Shown: piece after piece, positions 7,976 through 18,745 of the stretch
How positions within the stretch are numbered: position 1 is the stretch's first letter
How the letters are laid out: each line of letters starts with the position of its first letter
Assembly (NCBI GenBank): GCA_900466745.1
Contig: UBNE01000027.1
Span: forward strand, 1 to 64,000
Direction of reading: 5' to 3'
Length of the DNA: 64,000 bases
DNA from: Hyphomicrobiales bacterium
GTDB lineage: Bacteria > Pseudomonadota > Alphaproteobacteria > Rhizobiales > Beijerinckiaceae
Made by a program: the position numbers and the translations under genes
Notes under the pieces: model-generated
Told to the model about the DNA's origin: nothing
What the model saw: only the letters and a program-made list of their open reading frames with translations
Database searches by the model: none

Positions 7976-9442
7976 TCATGGCGGCATGGCGGGCGGAGGA
8001 GGCATCGCGGCAGAATCGCCGGCGCGGGCCAGTGCTGCCGCGATGTCGGCCGCGAGCTCGCGCCGCAGCCGCGCCTGCTCGCCCGGATCCGGCGTCCGCA
8101 GGATATAGGAAGGGTGCCAGGAGACCAGGACCGGCCCGCCATGCAGGCCGGCCTCGAACGCGCCGCGCCGGCGCGAAAGCGGCCGCTCGTCGCCGGTCAG
8201 GGCGAAGGCGGCGGACGCACCGAGCGCCAGCACGATCCGGGGCCGGATGAAGGCCAGCTCCAGCCCCAGCCACCAGCGGCAATGGTCGATCTCGCGGCGG
8301 TCCGGGTTCTGGTGCAGGCGCCGCTTCCCGCGCGGCACGAACTTGAAATGCTTGACGGCATTGGTCAGCCAGGCGGAGCCGGGGTCGAGACCCTGCGCGG
8401 CCATGATCTCGCGCAGCAGCCGGCCGGCGGGGCCGACGAAGGGCCGGCCGGCGAGATCTTCCCGGTCGCCCGGCTGCTCGCCGACGACCATGACCGGCGC
8501 CTGTGGGTCCCCCTCGCCCCAGACGGTCTGCGTCGCGGCTTCGCACAGCCCGCAGCGGCGGCACTGCATGGCGGCCTGCCGGGCCTGGCCGAGATCGTCC
8601 GGCCATTCGGCCGGCGCGGGCAGCCCCGCGCGATAGCGCGCCGAGACCGCCGCCGCCCCGGCACGCGGCGGGCTGGCGCTTGCCGCGCGCATGCGCTCGA
8701 CCCGCCGCCCGGCATCGGCGAGCATGGCGGGGATGAGGCGGGTCTCGGGCAGGTTGCGCCAGTATTTCTTCGGCATCTCCGACCGCATCGCGGCGAGCTT
8801 CACCCGCGCCGGATTGAAGATGCTGGTGAAATAGGTGGCCCAGAGCGCCTCGGAAGCGTCGTCCGGCCAGTCGGGCCGGACCCCGCCGGCCGCGAAGGAA
8901 AGCCGGCCGTTCTCGAAGCGCGCGGTCAGCCGCGGCGTGGCGATGAGCCAGTCCATATCGGCGAAGCGCCCGACGAAGAAGGGCACGGCCGGCTCCAGCG
9001 TGTCGTGCTCCGGCTCGAACCAGGCGCCGAAGGCGCGCCGCTCCCCGCCGGAGGGAAACTCGCGGAAGCGCAGGAAGGCGTGCAGCTTGTGGATGTCGCG
9101 CCCGACGGATTTCGCCATCAGGCCGAGCCTGCGGCCGAGCGGATCGGCCTGCGACAGCGGCGCCCCATCCTGCCGGTCGAGCCGCCACAGCGCCTCGTAA
9201 AGCAGCGCGAAACGCTCGGGCGAGGCATGCCAGACGACCGCGTCGGCCAGGCGCAGAAAATCGCGGCTCACCCGCAGCCGATGCCCGCCGGGCTGCTCCG
9301 GCAGCGGCCCGCCCGCGAACAGCCCACCTCCGCCGTTCCAGTCGATCCGCTCGGGCGCGATGCGATGGCTGATCGCCAGCCGGGCCGCGGCCCGCCAGGC
9401 CGCGGCGACGCCCTGGCGCGGCAGCGTGACGACGACGTTCAC
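7976..9442 (-). CDS. DNA metabolism protein fused to UdgX-type uracil-DNA glycosylase
   Basis: 488 aa. Residues about 1-260 match the DUF4130/TIGR03915-type domain usually found beside the SplB-like radical SAM protein. Residues about 285-488 are a family 4/UdgX uracil-DNA glycosylase with iron-sulfur Cys (CRRCGLC), GEQPGDREDLAGRPFVGPAG and SWHPSYILR. The loop GKRRLHQNP (residues 372-380) matches the UdgX KRRIH loop, whose His (here H377) forms a covalent bond with the abasic sugar in the characterised mycobacterial enzyme. The start is a GTG inside a 4-nt GTGA overlap with the radical SAM gene, so the two are translationally coupled. Confidence 0.85.
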   Translation of the reverse strand: MNVVVTLPRQGVAAAWRAAARLAISHRIAPERIDWNGGGGLFAGGPLPEQPGGHRLRVSRDFLRLADAVVWHASPERFALLYEALWRLDRQDGAPLSQADPLGRRLGLMAKSVGRDIHKLHAFLRFREFPSGGERRAFGAWFEPEHDTLEPAVPFFVGRFADMDWLIATPRLTARFENGRLSFAAGGVRPDWPDDASEALWATYFTSIFNPARVKLAAMRSEMPKKYWRNLPETRLIPAMLADAGRRVERMRAASASPPRAGAAAVSARYRAGLPAPAEWPDDLGQARQAAMQCRRCGLCEAATQTVWGEGDPQAPVMVVGEQPGDREDLAGRPFVGPAGRLLREIMAAQGLDPGSAWLTNAVKHFKFVPRGKRRLHQNPDRREIDHCRWWLGLELAFIRPRIVLALGASAAFALTGDERPLSRRRGAFEAGLHGGPVLVSWHPSYILRTPDPGEQARLRRELAADIAAALARAGDSAAMPPPPAMPP

Positions 9443-10668
9443 AGCAGCGCCAACTGCTCCGGCGCCGGCGCGAAGCGGGCCCGCAGCGCGGCGCTGTCGG
9501 TCAGGCCGCGCGGCGACCAGCCCGGCAGGCTGACGAAGGGCTGCGCCTTCCTCATCGCCGCGCCGATGCGGACGAGATCGTCGAAGCGCAGCGCGCCGTG
9601 CCGGCGGGCGGCGATGATGCGGTCCACGGTGCGAACGCCGAAGCCCGGCACGCGCAGCAGAAGCTCGCGCGGAGCCCGGTTCACATCCAGCGGGAACCGG
9701 GCCCGGTGCTGCAACGCCCAGGCCAGCTTCGGGTCGATGTCGAGGTCGAGATGGCCCTTGCGCGCGCCCGTGGCGATCTCCTCGGCCGAAAAGCCGTAGA
9801 AGCGCATCAGCCAGTCGGCCTGGTAGAGCCGGTGCTCGCGCATCAGCGGCGGCTTGACCAGGGGAAGCGCCGCGGAGGCTTCCGGGATCGGGCTGAACGC
9901 CGAATAATAGACCCGCCGCAGGCGATAGCCGCCATAGAGCCGGGTCGCCGCGCTCAGGATGGCGACGTCGTCCGCCCCATCGGCGCCGACGATCATCTGG
10001 GTGCTCTGGCCGGCCGGCGCGAAACGCGGCGCGGCGCGGCCGGTGAAACTCCTCTCCTTCGCCGCCTCGCGCTCCAGCCGCATCTGGGCCATCGCCGCGC
10101 GGATGGTCTCCGGCCGCTTCTCGGGCGCGAAGCGGCGCAGGCTCGCATCCCGCGGCAGCTCGACATTGACCGAGAGCCGGTCGGCCCAGAGCCCCGCCTC
10201 GCGCACCAGCTCCGGCGACGCATCGGGAATCGTCTTGAGGTGGATATAGCCTTTGAAGCCGTGCCGCTCGCGCAGGGTGCGGGCGATGCGGACCATGTCG
10301 GCCATGGTCTGGTCCGGCGAGCGGATGATGCCCGAGGACAGGAAGAGCCCCTCGATATAGTTGCGCCGATAGAATTCGAGGGTGAGCGTGACCACCTCGT
10401 CGACCGAGAAGCGCGCGCGCTCGACATTGCTCGAGACGCGGTTGATGCAATAGGCGCAGTCGAAGATGCAGAAATTGGTCATCAGGATCTTCAGCAGCGA
10501 GATGCAGCGGCCGTCCGGCGTGTAGGCATGGCAGATGCCGCTGCCGCCGGAGGAGCCGATGCCGCCCTTGCGCGAATCGCGCTTCTCGCCCCCGCTCGAG
10601 GCACAGGAGGCGTCGTATTTCGCCGCATCCGAAAGGATCGCCAGCCGCTCTTTCAGTGAACGCTTCAT
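9439..10668 (-). CDS. Putative DNA modification/repair radical SAM protein (SplB-like, TIGR03916 type)
   Basis: 409 aa. The radical SAM cluster motif CIFDCAYC (CxxxCxxC) lies near residue 70. The C-terminal part has a helix-hairpin-helix-like DNA-binding stretch (LDVNRAPRELLLRVPGFGVRT). The family is distantly related to spore photoproduct lyase, and its reaction is not established. The start at MKRSLKERLAIL fits the family N-terminus; a TTG 36 nt upstream is less likely. A LexA box lies 6 nt upstream of the ATG, and the gene overlaps the UdgX-type gene, so the pair looks like an SOS-controlled repair operon. Confidence 0.85.
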   Translation of the reverse strand: MKRSLKERLAILSDAAKYDASCASSGGEKRDSRKGGIGSSGGSGICHAYTPDGRCISLLKILMTNFCIFDCAYCINRVSSNVERARFSVDEVVTLTLEFYRRNYIEGLFLSSGIIRSPDQTMADMVRIARTLRERHGFKGYIHLKTIPDASPELVREAGLWADRLSVNVELPRDASLRRFAPEKRPETIRAAMAQMRLEREAAKERSFTGRAAPRFAPAGQSTQMIVGADGADDVAILSAATRLYGGYRLRRVYYSAFSPIPEASAALPLVKPPLMREHRLYQADWLMRFYGFSAEEIATGARKGHLDLDIDPKLAWALQHRARFPLDVNRAPRELLLRVPGFGVRTVDRIIAARRHGALRFDDLVRIGAAMRKAQPFVSLPGWSPRGLTDSAALRARFAPAPEQLALL

Positions 10669-10673
10669 GTAAT

Positions 10674-10688
10674 GTTCACTATATGTTC
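10674..10688 (-). promoter_or_regulatory. LexA (SOS) box upstream of the radical SAM/UdgX operon
   Basis: The sequence GTTCACTATATGTTC is a perfect match to the alphaproteobacterial LexA site GTTC-N7-GTTC. It sits 6-20 nt before the radical SAM start codon, where LexA would block transcription or early elongation. Damage induction is inferred from the motif and the repair function of the genes. Confidence 0.75.
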
Positions 10689-10772
10689 TAATCGGCTTTT
10701 GCAACTCCGGCGAGGATCGCGCGGGATGTGGCAGGGCGGCCGCAGAAGCCGCCCCGGCCGGCGCGGACCGCG

Positions 10773-12527
<1,755 letters not shown>

Positions 12528-12550
12528 ATCCGTCTCCGCGGCGACCGCGC

Positions 12551-13420
12551 TCAGGCTGGGAGCGCGATCGGGCGCTGTGTCTGGGGGTGGGCGATCACGC
12601 TCATCGCCACGCCGTAGATGCGGGCGAGCTGCTGCGAGGTCATGATCTCGTCCGGCGCGCCGCGTGCGATCATCCTGCCGGAATGCAGCGCGACGATCTC
12701 GTCGCAGAACCGGGCCGCCATGTTGACGTCGTGCAGGACGACGACGACGCCGAGCCCCCGCTCGGCGGACAGGCGGCGCACCAGCGAGAGCACCTCGATC
12801 TGGTGGGCGATGTCGAGCGCCGAGGTCGGCTCGTCGAGCAGCAGGCATTCGGCGTCCTGCGCCACCAGCATCGCCAGCCAGGCGCGCTGGCGCTCGCCGC
12901 CCGAGAGCGTGTCGACCAGCCGCTCGGCGAACGGCTCGACATCGGTGAGCGCCATCGCCTCGGCGACCTTCTCGCGATCCTTCGCGCCGAAGCGGCCGAG
13001 CGCGCCGTGCCAGGGGTAGCGGCCGAGCGCGACCAGCTCCTTGACCAGCAGCCCCGACGAGGCCGGCGTCTGCTGCGGCAGATAGGCGACCTTGCGCGCG
13101 AAGGCCCGGCCGTTCCAGGCCTCGAGCGCCTTGCCTTCGAAGCGGACCGTGCCGCCGGTGGCCGCCTGCTGGCGGGCGAGCAGCTTGAGCAGCGTCGACT
13201 TGCCCGAACCGTTGTGCCCGATCAGCCCGACCACCCGCCGCGCCGGCAGGGTAAGGCTCAGCGGCTCCAGCAGCGTGCGGCCGGGCACGGCGAAGGTGAC
13301 GCCGTCGAGATCGAACAGATCGCCTTCGCCGGCTGCGAAAGCGGCGCCTCCGGCCAGCGAAAGGGCCTTCGCCGCCAGGCTGCCCTGAGCGGGCGGAAAC
13401 GCGGAAGCCTTCATCTCCAT
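12551..13420 (-). CDS. Iron-siderophore-type ABC transporter ATP-binding protein (FecE/FhuC family)
   Basis: 289 aa. Walker A GHNGSGKST, signature TLSGGERQR, Walker [13 protein letters not shown], and the family phrase VVLHDVNMAARFCDEIVAL identify the FecCD-type ATPase group (Fe-siderophore, heme, cobalamin). The start was set at MEMKASA; MKASA 6 nt downstream or a longer N-terminus are possible. No FecCD-type permease, binding protein or TonB receptor is adjacent, so this ATPase must work with partners encoded elsewhere. I see no clear Fur or Irr site upstream. Confidence 0.87.
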   Translation of the reverse strand: MEMKASAFPPAQGSLAAKALSLAGGAAFAAGEGDLFDLDGVTFAVPGRTLLEPLSLTLPARRVVGLIGHNGSGKSTLLKLLARQQAATGGTVRFEGKALEAWNGRAFARKVAYLPQQTPASSGLLVKELVALGRYPWHGALGRFGAKDREKVAEAMALTDVEPFAERLVDTLSGGERQRAWLAMLVAQDAECLLLDEPTSALDIAHQIEVLSLVRRLSAERGLGVVVVLHDVNMAARFCDEIVALHSGRMIARGAPDEIMTSQQLARIYGVAMSVIAHPQTQRPIALPA

Positions 13421-13757
13421 GATCGAACTCGCTTTCGGGGATCGCCGGTCTGGGCCGCTGCGGCTTCGACCTACACCGCCACGGCCCCGGGTGAAAGTAG
13501 GGTGTTCCGCCCCGGAAGCCACTTCGCGGAGCCTCGCGCCGGCGCGGGCGCCCGCGTTGCGCCTGCCGCGCTCGCGGCGGAAGCCGGCATGGCCGGCAGC
13601 CTGCGACAGACCGCCTCACCTGCCGGACGGCCGTCCGGCGCCGGGCCCGCTCTTGTCTCCGCGCCGGTTTTGCCGTCAAGCTCCGCCCCGCGAAGAGCCG
13701 GCAGCCGCACATCCTTGCGCCGGCTCAGGATAGATCTCTGGAACGGCCGGGTCGCGA
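13421..13757. other. 337-nt divergent intergenic region
   Basis: Lies between the minus-strand siderophore-type ATPase and the plus-strand Ugp-type operon, so it must hold both promoters. It is very GC-rich with several short inverted repeats, for example GCCGGCATGGCCGGC. On the minus strand it vaguely recalls a cobalamin riboswitch leader, but the conserved core is missing. No operator could be defined. Confidence 0.35.
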
Positions 13758-14795
13758 ATGGTTTCGGTAGAGCTCAAGGACGTGTCGAAGAGCTGGGGCG
13801 GTGCGGCCGCCGTCGACGGCATCGGCTTCACGGTGGAGGGAGGGCGGCTCGTCGCCCTGCTCGGCCCTTCCGGCTGCGGCAAGTCCACCACGCTCCGGCT
13901 GATCGCCGGGCTGGAGGACACCAGCGCCGGCACGATCGCCATCGGCGGGCGCGACGTCACCCGTGCCCCGCCCTCCAAGCGCGGCATCGCCATGGTCTTC
14001 CAGAACTACGCGCTGTTTCCGCATCTGAGCGTCGCCGAGAACATCCTGTTCGGGCTGAAGGTGCGGAAAGTGTCGCGCGCCGAGCGCGACGCCCGCCTCG
14101 CCCGCGCCGCCTCGATCCTCGGGCTGGCCAAATTGCTCGACCGCAAGCCCTCGCAGCTTTCCGGCGGGCAGCAGCAGCGCGTCGCGCTCGGCCGCGCCAT
14201 CGTCGCCGAGGCGCCGGTCTGCCTGATGGACGAACCGCTCTCCAATCTCGACGCCCAGTTGCGCGTCGAGATGCGGCGCGAGATCCGCGAATTGCAGCAG
14301 CGTCTCGGCATGACCATGGTCTATGTCACGCATGACCAGGTCGAGGCGATGACGATGGCCGACCAGGTCGTGCTGATGCGCAACGGCAAGATCGAGCAGG
14401 ACGCCGCGCCGGACGCCCTCTACGAGAACCCGGAGACGATCTTCGCCGCCCGCTTCGTCGGCACGCCGCCGATGAACGTGCTGCCGCTCGCTTCCGTGCA
14501 GGCGCGCGGCGGCACGCTCGCCGCGCCGCCGGGGCTCGATCCGGCCGGGCTCGCTGTCGGCATCCGCCCCGAAATGACGGAAATCGGCGAGAATGGCATC
14601 GCGGCCGAGGTGGTGACCGCCGAATATCTTGGCGCCGACACTTTGATCGAGACGCGCGTCGACGGCCATTCCTTCATCGTCAAGCGCCCCGGCAAGATCC
14701 GTGCGACGGCGGGCGAGACGGTCTACATCAGATTGTCACAGGCGGCGCTGCATTGGTTCGACCAGGCGTCGGAACGGAAGGTGGTTCGCAACTGA
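13758..14795 (+). CDS. ABC transporter ATP-binding protein (UgpC/MalK family)
   Basis: 345 aa. Walker A GPSGCGKST, signature LSGGQQQRVALGRA, and Walker B CLMDEPLSNLD are followed by a short C-terminal TOBE-type regulatory domain (residues about 240-345). This family energises uptake of sugars, glycerol-3-phosphate and related solutes. It is the first gene of a six-gene operon, with binding protein, two permeases and two phosphoesterases downstream. The gap to the binding-protein gene is 54 nt. Confidence 0.9.
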   Translation: MVSVELKDVSKSWGGAAAVDGIGFTVEGGRLVALLGPSGCGKSTTLRLIAGLEDTSAGTIAIGGRDVTRAPPSKRGIAMVFQNYALFPHLSVAENILFGLKVRKVSRAERDARLARAASILGLAKLLDRKPSQLSGGQQQRVALGRAIVAEAPVCLMDEPLSNLDAQLRVEMRREIRELQQRLGMTMVYVTHDQVEAMTMADQVVLMRNGKIEQDAAPDALYENPETIFAARFVGTPPMNVLPLASVQARGGTLAAPPGLDPAGLAVGIRPEMTEIGENGIAAEVVTAEYLGADTLIETRVDGHSFIVKRPGKIRATAGETVYIRLSQAALHWFDQASERKVVRN

Positions 14796-14849
14796 ACCGG
14801 CCGCGAGAGTCGGACGCTCGAACCATCCCAGCAAGGGAGAGAGGACATC

Positions 14850-16139
14850 ATGGACAGACGTGAATTCTTGGGCGGCGCGGCGGCGCTCGCAGGCGCCACG
14901 GCGCTGCCGGGCATCGCCCGCGCGCAGGGCGCCGAGCTTTCCTTCTTCTATCCGGTCGCGGTCGGCGGCCCGATCACCAAGCTGATCGACGCCTATGCCA
15001 CCGGCTTCGAGAAGGACAATGCCGGCGTCAAGGTGAAGCCGATCTATGCCGGCACCTATCAGGAGACGATCGTCAAGGCGCTGACGGCGCATAAGAGCGG
15101 CACGCCGCCAGTGCTCTCGGTGCTGCTCTCGACCGACATGTTCACGCTGATCGACGAAGAGGCGATCGTGCCCTTCGACGACTTCATCAAGACCGACGAG
15201 GACAGGAAGTGGCTCGCCGGCTTCTATCCCGGCTTCATGGAGAACAGCCAGACCGGCGGCAAGACCTGGGGCATCCCGTTCCAGCGCTCCACGGTCGTGC
15301 TCTACTGGAACAAGGAGCTGTTCAAGGAGGCCGGGCTCGACCCCGAGAAGCCGCCGAAGGACTGGGCCGAGCAGGTCGAGTTCGCGCAGAAGCTGACCAA
15401 GCGCGACGCCTCCGGCAACGTCACGCAATGGGGTATCCAGATCCCCTCCTCCGGCTTCCCCTACTGGCTGTTCCAGGGGCTGACGACGCAGGCCGGCGCG
15501 ATCCTCGCCAACAGCGCCGGCGACAAGACCGACTACGCCAATCCGGCCGTGATCGAGGCGCTGCAGTACTGGGTCGACCTCTCCCAGAAATACAAGGTCC
15601 ATCCGCCCGGCATCGTCGAATGGGGCACCACGCCGCGCGACTTCTTCGAGAAGAAGGTCGCGATGATGTGGACCACCACCGGCAACCTCACCAATGTCCG
15701 CGCCAACGCCAAGTTCCCCTTCGGCGTCGGCGTTCTGCCGGCCGGCAAGAAGCCGGGCAGCCCGACCGGAGGCGGCAATTTCTATCTGTCGAAGAAGGCG
15801 ACCAGGGCCGAGCAGGAAGCCGCCTTCAAGTTCGTGCGCTGGATCACCACGCCCGAGCGCGCCGCCCAGTGGAGCATCGACACCGGCTATGTCGGCGTGA
15901 CGCCGGCCTCCTACGAGACCGAGGCGATGAAGACATATGTCGCCGGTTTCCCGCAGGCGATCGTCGCGCGCGACCAGCTCTCCAGCGCCGTGGCCGAGCT
16001 CTCGACCCATGAGAACCAGCGCGTCACCAAGGCGCTGAACGACGGGTTGCAGGCGGCCCTGACCGGCACCAAGACGCCGCAGAAGGCGATGGAGGAGGCG
16101 CAGGCCGAGGCCGAGCGCATCCTGAAGCCCTATCGCTGA
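14850..16139 (+). CDS. Periplasmic solute-binding protein (UgpB-like, SBP_bac_1)
   Basis: 429 aa. The N-terminus MDRREFLGGAAALAG is a Tat-type signal with an RR motif, cleaved near ARAQG, so it may be exported folded. The mature protein has the cluster B binding-protein pattern also seen in glycerol-3-phosphate and glycerophosphodiester binding proteins: FPYWLFQGLTTQAGA, an internal GIPFQRSTVVLYWNK, and the C-terminal VRWITTPERAAQWSIDTGYVGV. Start after AAGGGAGAGAGGAC. Ligand is probably a polyol- or sugar-phosphate-like compound, judged from family and from the phosphoesterases downstream. Confidence 0.88.
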   Translation: MDRREFLGGAAALAGATALPGIARAQGAELSFFYPVAVGGPITKLIDAYATGFEKDNAGVKVKPIYAGTYQETIVKALTAHKSGTPPVLSVLLSTDMFTLIDEEAIVPFDDFIKTDEDRKWLAGFYPGFMENSQTGGKTWGIPFQRSTVVLYWNKELFKEAGLDPEKPPKDWAEQVEFAQKLTKRDASGNVTQWGIQIPSSGFPYWLFQGLTTQAGAILANSAGDKTDYANPAVIEALQYWVDLSQKYKVHPPGIVEWGTTPRDFFEKKVAMMWTTTGNLTNVRANAKFPFGVGVLPAGKKPGSPTGGGNFYLSKKATRAEQEAAFKFVRWITTPERAAQWSIDTGYVGVTPASYETEAMKTYVAGFPQAIVARDQLSSAVAELSTHENQRVTKALNDGLQAALTGTKTPQKAMEEAQAEAERILKPYR

Positions 16140-16153
16140 GCGCAGCACGCCCG

Positions 16154-17032
16154 ATGACGAACCGCGCGACCGCGACGATCCATGGCTGGCTGCTGCTGCT
16201 GCCGGCCATGGCGTGCCTGGCCCTGTTCACGCACTGGCCCGCGCTCGCGAGCTTCATCGAGAGCTTCTACTCGACACCGAAGGCGCGCCGCCCGGCGCGC
16301 TTCATCGGCCTCGACAATTACGAGCAGATGCTGGCCGACCCGATCTTCTGGAAGGCGCTGAGCAACAATCTCTGGTTCGCGCTCGGCACGATCCCGACCT
16401 CGATCGCGCTGGCGCTGCTGATGGCGGTCTGGGTCAACGACCGGATCGCCGGGCGCACGCTCGTGCGCATGGCCTATTTCACGCCGACGATCCTGCCGAT
16501 GATCGCCGTCGCCAATATCTGGCTGTTCTTCTACACGCCGCAATACGGGCTGCTGGAGCAGATCACCGGCCTGTTCGGCGCGCGCTCGACCAACTGGCTG
16601 GGCTCGCAGGACACCGCGCTCTATGCCATCACCATCGTCGCGATCTGGAAGGAAGCCGGCTTCTTCATGATCTTCTACCTCGCGGCGCTGCAGGCGATCC
16701 CGCCCAGCCTCGGCGAGGCGGCGGCGATCGAGGGCGCCTCGCGCTGGACCTTCTTCCGCCGCATCCAGTTCCCGCTGCTGATGCCGACGACCCTGTTCGT
16801 GCTGATCAACGCCGTCATCAACGCCTTCCGCATGGTCGACCATATCGTGGTGATGACGCGCGGCGGGCCGGACAATGCCACGACGCTGCTGCTCTACTAC
16901 ATCTACCAGGTCGGCTTCGGCTTCTGGGACACGGCCTATGCGGCGACGCTGACCTGCGTGCTGCTGGTGCTGCTGGCGCTGGTCGCCTTCGTCCAGTATG
17001 GCTGGCTCGAACGCAGGACGCACTACCAATGA
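16154..17032 (+). CDS. ABC transporter permease (UgpA/MalF type)
   Basis: 292 aa with six predicted membrane helices, starting with a hydrophobic segment (WLLLLPAMACLALFTHWP). It carries the EAA loop GEAAAIEGASRWTFF and the family phrase VMTRGGPDNATTLLLYYIY. Forms the pore with the next gene product. Its stop codon overlaps the start of the next gene in an ATGA arrangement. Confidence 0.9.
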   Translation: MTNRATATIHGWLLLLPAMACLALFTHWPALASFIESFYSTPKARRPARFIGLDNYEQMLADPIFWKALSNNLWFALGTIPTSIALALLMAVWVNDRIAGRTLVRMAYFTPTILPMIAVANIWLFFYTPQYGLLEQITGLFGARSTNWLGSQDTALYAITIVAIWKEAGFFMIFYLAALQAIPPSLGEAAAIEGASRWTFFRRIQFPLLMPTTLFVLINAVINAFRMVDHIVVMTRGGPDNATTLLLYYIYQVGFGFWDTAYAATLTCVLLVLLALVAFVQYGWLERRTHYQ

Positions 17033-17892
17033 GCGCCCCGACGCCCCCCGCCCCGACCGCGACGCGCGCCGATCCTTACGCCCCGAAAGGCCTCGCGCTC
17101 ACGCTGGAATCGACCGGCGCGATCCTGCTCGCGCTCCTATGGGTGCTGCCGCTCGCCTATGCCGTCTGGGCCGCGGTCCATCCGGCCGAGTACACCACGC
17201 GCTTCGTGCTGACCGCGCCGCTGACGCTGGACAATTTCACGCGCGCCTGGGCGGCCGCCCCCTTCGCGCGCTATTTCCTCAACACCTTCATCCTCGTCAC
17301 CATGATCCTCGTCTTCCAGATCGTGCTGGGGACGCTCGCGGCCTATGCGCTGGCGCGGCAGGATTTCTGGGGCCGCGACATCGCCTTCGTGCTGATCCTG
17401 GCGCAGCTCATGATCATGCCGGACGCGCTGATCGTCGAGAACTACCGCACCCTCGCCAAGGTCAACCTGATCGACACCATCCCCGCCATCGCCCTGCCCT
17501 ATATCGCCTCGGCCTTCGGCATCTTCCTGCTCCGCCAGACCTTCAAGACCGTGCCGAAGGAGCTCGACGACGCCGCCCGCGTCGAGGGGGCGAGCCCGCT
17601 GCAGGTGCTGATGCGGGTCTATGTGCCGCTGGCGAAGCCGACCTACATCGCCTACGGCCTCGTCTCGGTCAGCTATCACTGGAACAACTTCCTCTGGCCG
17701 CTGCTGGTCACCAACTCGGTCGAATCGCGTCCGCTGACGGTCGGCCTGCAGGTCTTCTCCTCGGCCGACCAGGGCATCGACTGGGCGGTGATCTGCGCCG
17801 CGACCCTGATGACCTCGGCGCCGCTGCTCGTCGGCTTCCTGCTGTTCCAGCGCCAGTTCGTGCAGAGCTTCATGCGCGCAGGCATCAAGTAG
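17029..17892 (+). CDS. ABC transporter permease (UgpE/MalG type)
   Basis: 287 aa, six predicted membrane helices. The EAA loop reads ELDDAARVEGASPLQV, and the C-terminal WNNFLWPLLV phrase is typical of MalG-type permeases. The start overlaps the preceding gene by 4 nt (ATGA), so translation is coupled. It completes the transporter with the ATPase at 13758 and the binding protein at 14850. Confidence 0.9.
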   Translation: MSAPTPPAPTATRADPYAPKGLALTLESTGAILLALLWVLPLAYAVWAAVHPAEYTTRFVLTAPLTLDNFTRAWAAAPFARYFLNTFILVTMILVFQIVLGTLAAYALARQDFWGRDIAFVLILAQLMIMPDALIVENYRTLAKVNLIDTIPAIALPYIASAFGIFLLRQTFKTVPKELDDAARVEGASPLQVLMRVYVPLAKPTYIAYGLVSVSYHWNNFLWPLLVTNSVESRPLTVGLQVFSSADQGIDWAVICAATLMTSAPLLVGFLLFQRQFVQSFMRAGIK

Positions 17893-17902
17893 CGGCATTC
17901 CG

Positions 17903-18745
17903 ATGAAGCTGATCACCTGGAACATCCAATGGGCTCGCGGCACCGACGAGCGTGTCGATCCGCATCGCATCATCCGCCACGCCCGGCAGATGGCGGATTT
18001 CGACGTGCTCTGCCTGCAGGAGGTCGCGGCCAATTTCCCCGATCTGGACGGCAACGACCGCACCGACCAGTTTGCCCTGTTCGGCGAACTCCTGCCCGGC
18101 TTCACCGCCATCGAGGCGATCGGCGTCGACATTCCGGATGGCGAAGGCGGCCGCAAGCGCTTCGGCAACCTGATCCTGACCCGGTTGCCGGTGGCGCAGG
18201 CGCTGCGCCATGTCCTGCCCTGGGAGGCGGCGGCGACGCGCAACATGCCGCGCGTGCTCGTCGAGGCGATGGTCGAGACGCCGTTCGGCCCGATCCGGCT
18301 GATGACGACCCATCTGGAATACTCCTCGCCCGCGCTGCGTGCGGCCCAGATCGAGGGCATCCGGCACCTGCATCGCATGGCCGCCGCGCGGCAGGCGACG
18401 CCGCGTGCGCCCGGCCCGCACACCTATGCGCCGACGCCGAACACGGCGAGCGCGATTCTGACCGGCGACTTCAACATGCGGCCCGACGATGCCGGGCTGG
18501 CGCAATTGCTCGCGCCCTTCCCGGACGGCGTGCCGCCGCTGGTCGATCTCTGGCCGGTGCTGAAGGGCACCGAGCCGCATCCGCCCTCGGCCTTCATCTG
18601 CGACCAGACCTACGGGCCGCCGGGCTGCCTCGACTATGTGCTGGCGACCCTGGACCTCGCCGCGCGGGCGCGCTCGATCACCTACGATATCGAGACGCGG
18701 GCCTCGGACCATCAGCCGATCCTCGTCGAATTCGATCTCGGATGA
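17903..18745 (+). CDS. Endonuclease/exonuclease/phosphatase (EEP) family hydrolase
   Basis: 280 aa without signal peptide. EEP-fold metal and catalytic motifs occur in order: ITWNIQWARG, DVLCLQEV, FGNLILTRLP, MTTHLEYSS, LTGDFNMRP and a C-terminal SDHQPILVEF. The fold covers phosphodiesterases, sphingomyelinase-like enzymes and inositol polyphosphate phosphatases. Being cytoplasmic and 10 nt behind an Ugp-type permease, it probably cleaves a phosphodiester or polyphosphate substrate after import. It overlaps the next phosphatase gene by 4 nt (ATGA). Confidence 0.82.
   Translation: MKLITWNIQWARGTDERVDPHRIIRHARQMADFDVLCLQEVAANFPDLDGNDRTDQFALFGELLPGFTAIEAIGVDIPDGEGGRKRFGNLILTRLPVAQALRHVLPWEAAATRNMPRVLVEAMVETPFGPIRLMTTHLEYSSPALRAAQIEGIRHLHRMAAARQATPRAPGPHTYAPTPNTASAILTGDFNMRPDDAGLAQLLAPFPDGVPPLVDLWPVLKGTEPHPPSAFICDQTYGPPGCLDYVLATLDLAARARSITYDIETRASDHQPILVEFDLG

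Noticed and set aside
13430-13715. Possible cobalamin riboswitch on the minus strand ahead of the FecE-type gene
   Set aside because: A few phrases (GGTGAGGCGG, CGGCGCGGAGACAAG) recall the class, but the conserved GCCACTG core and the B12 box are missing.
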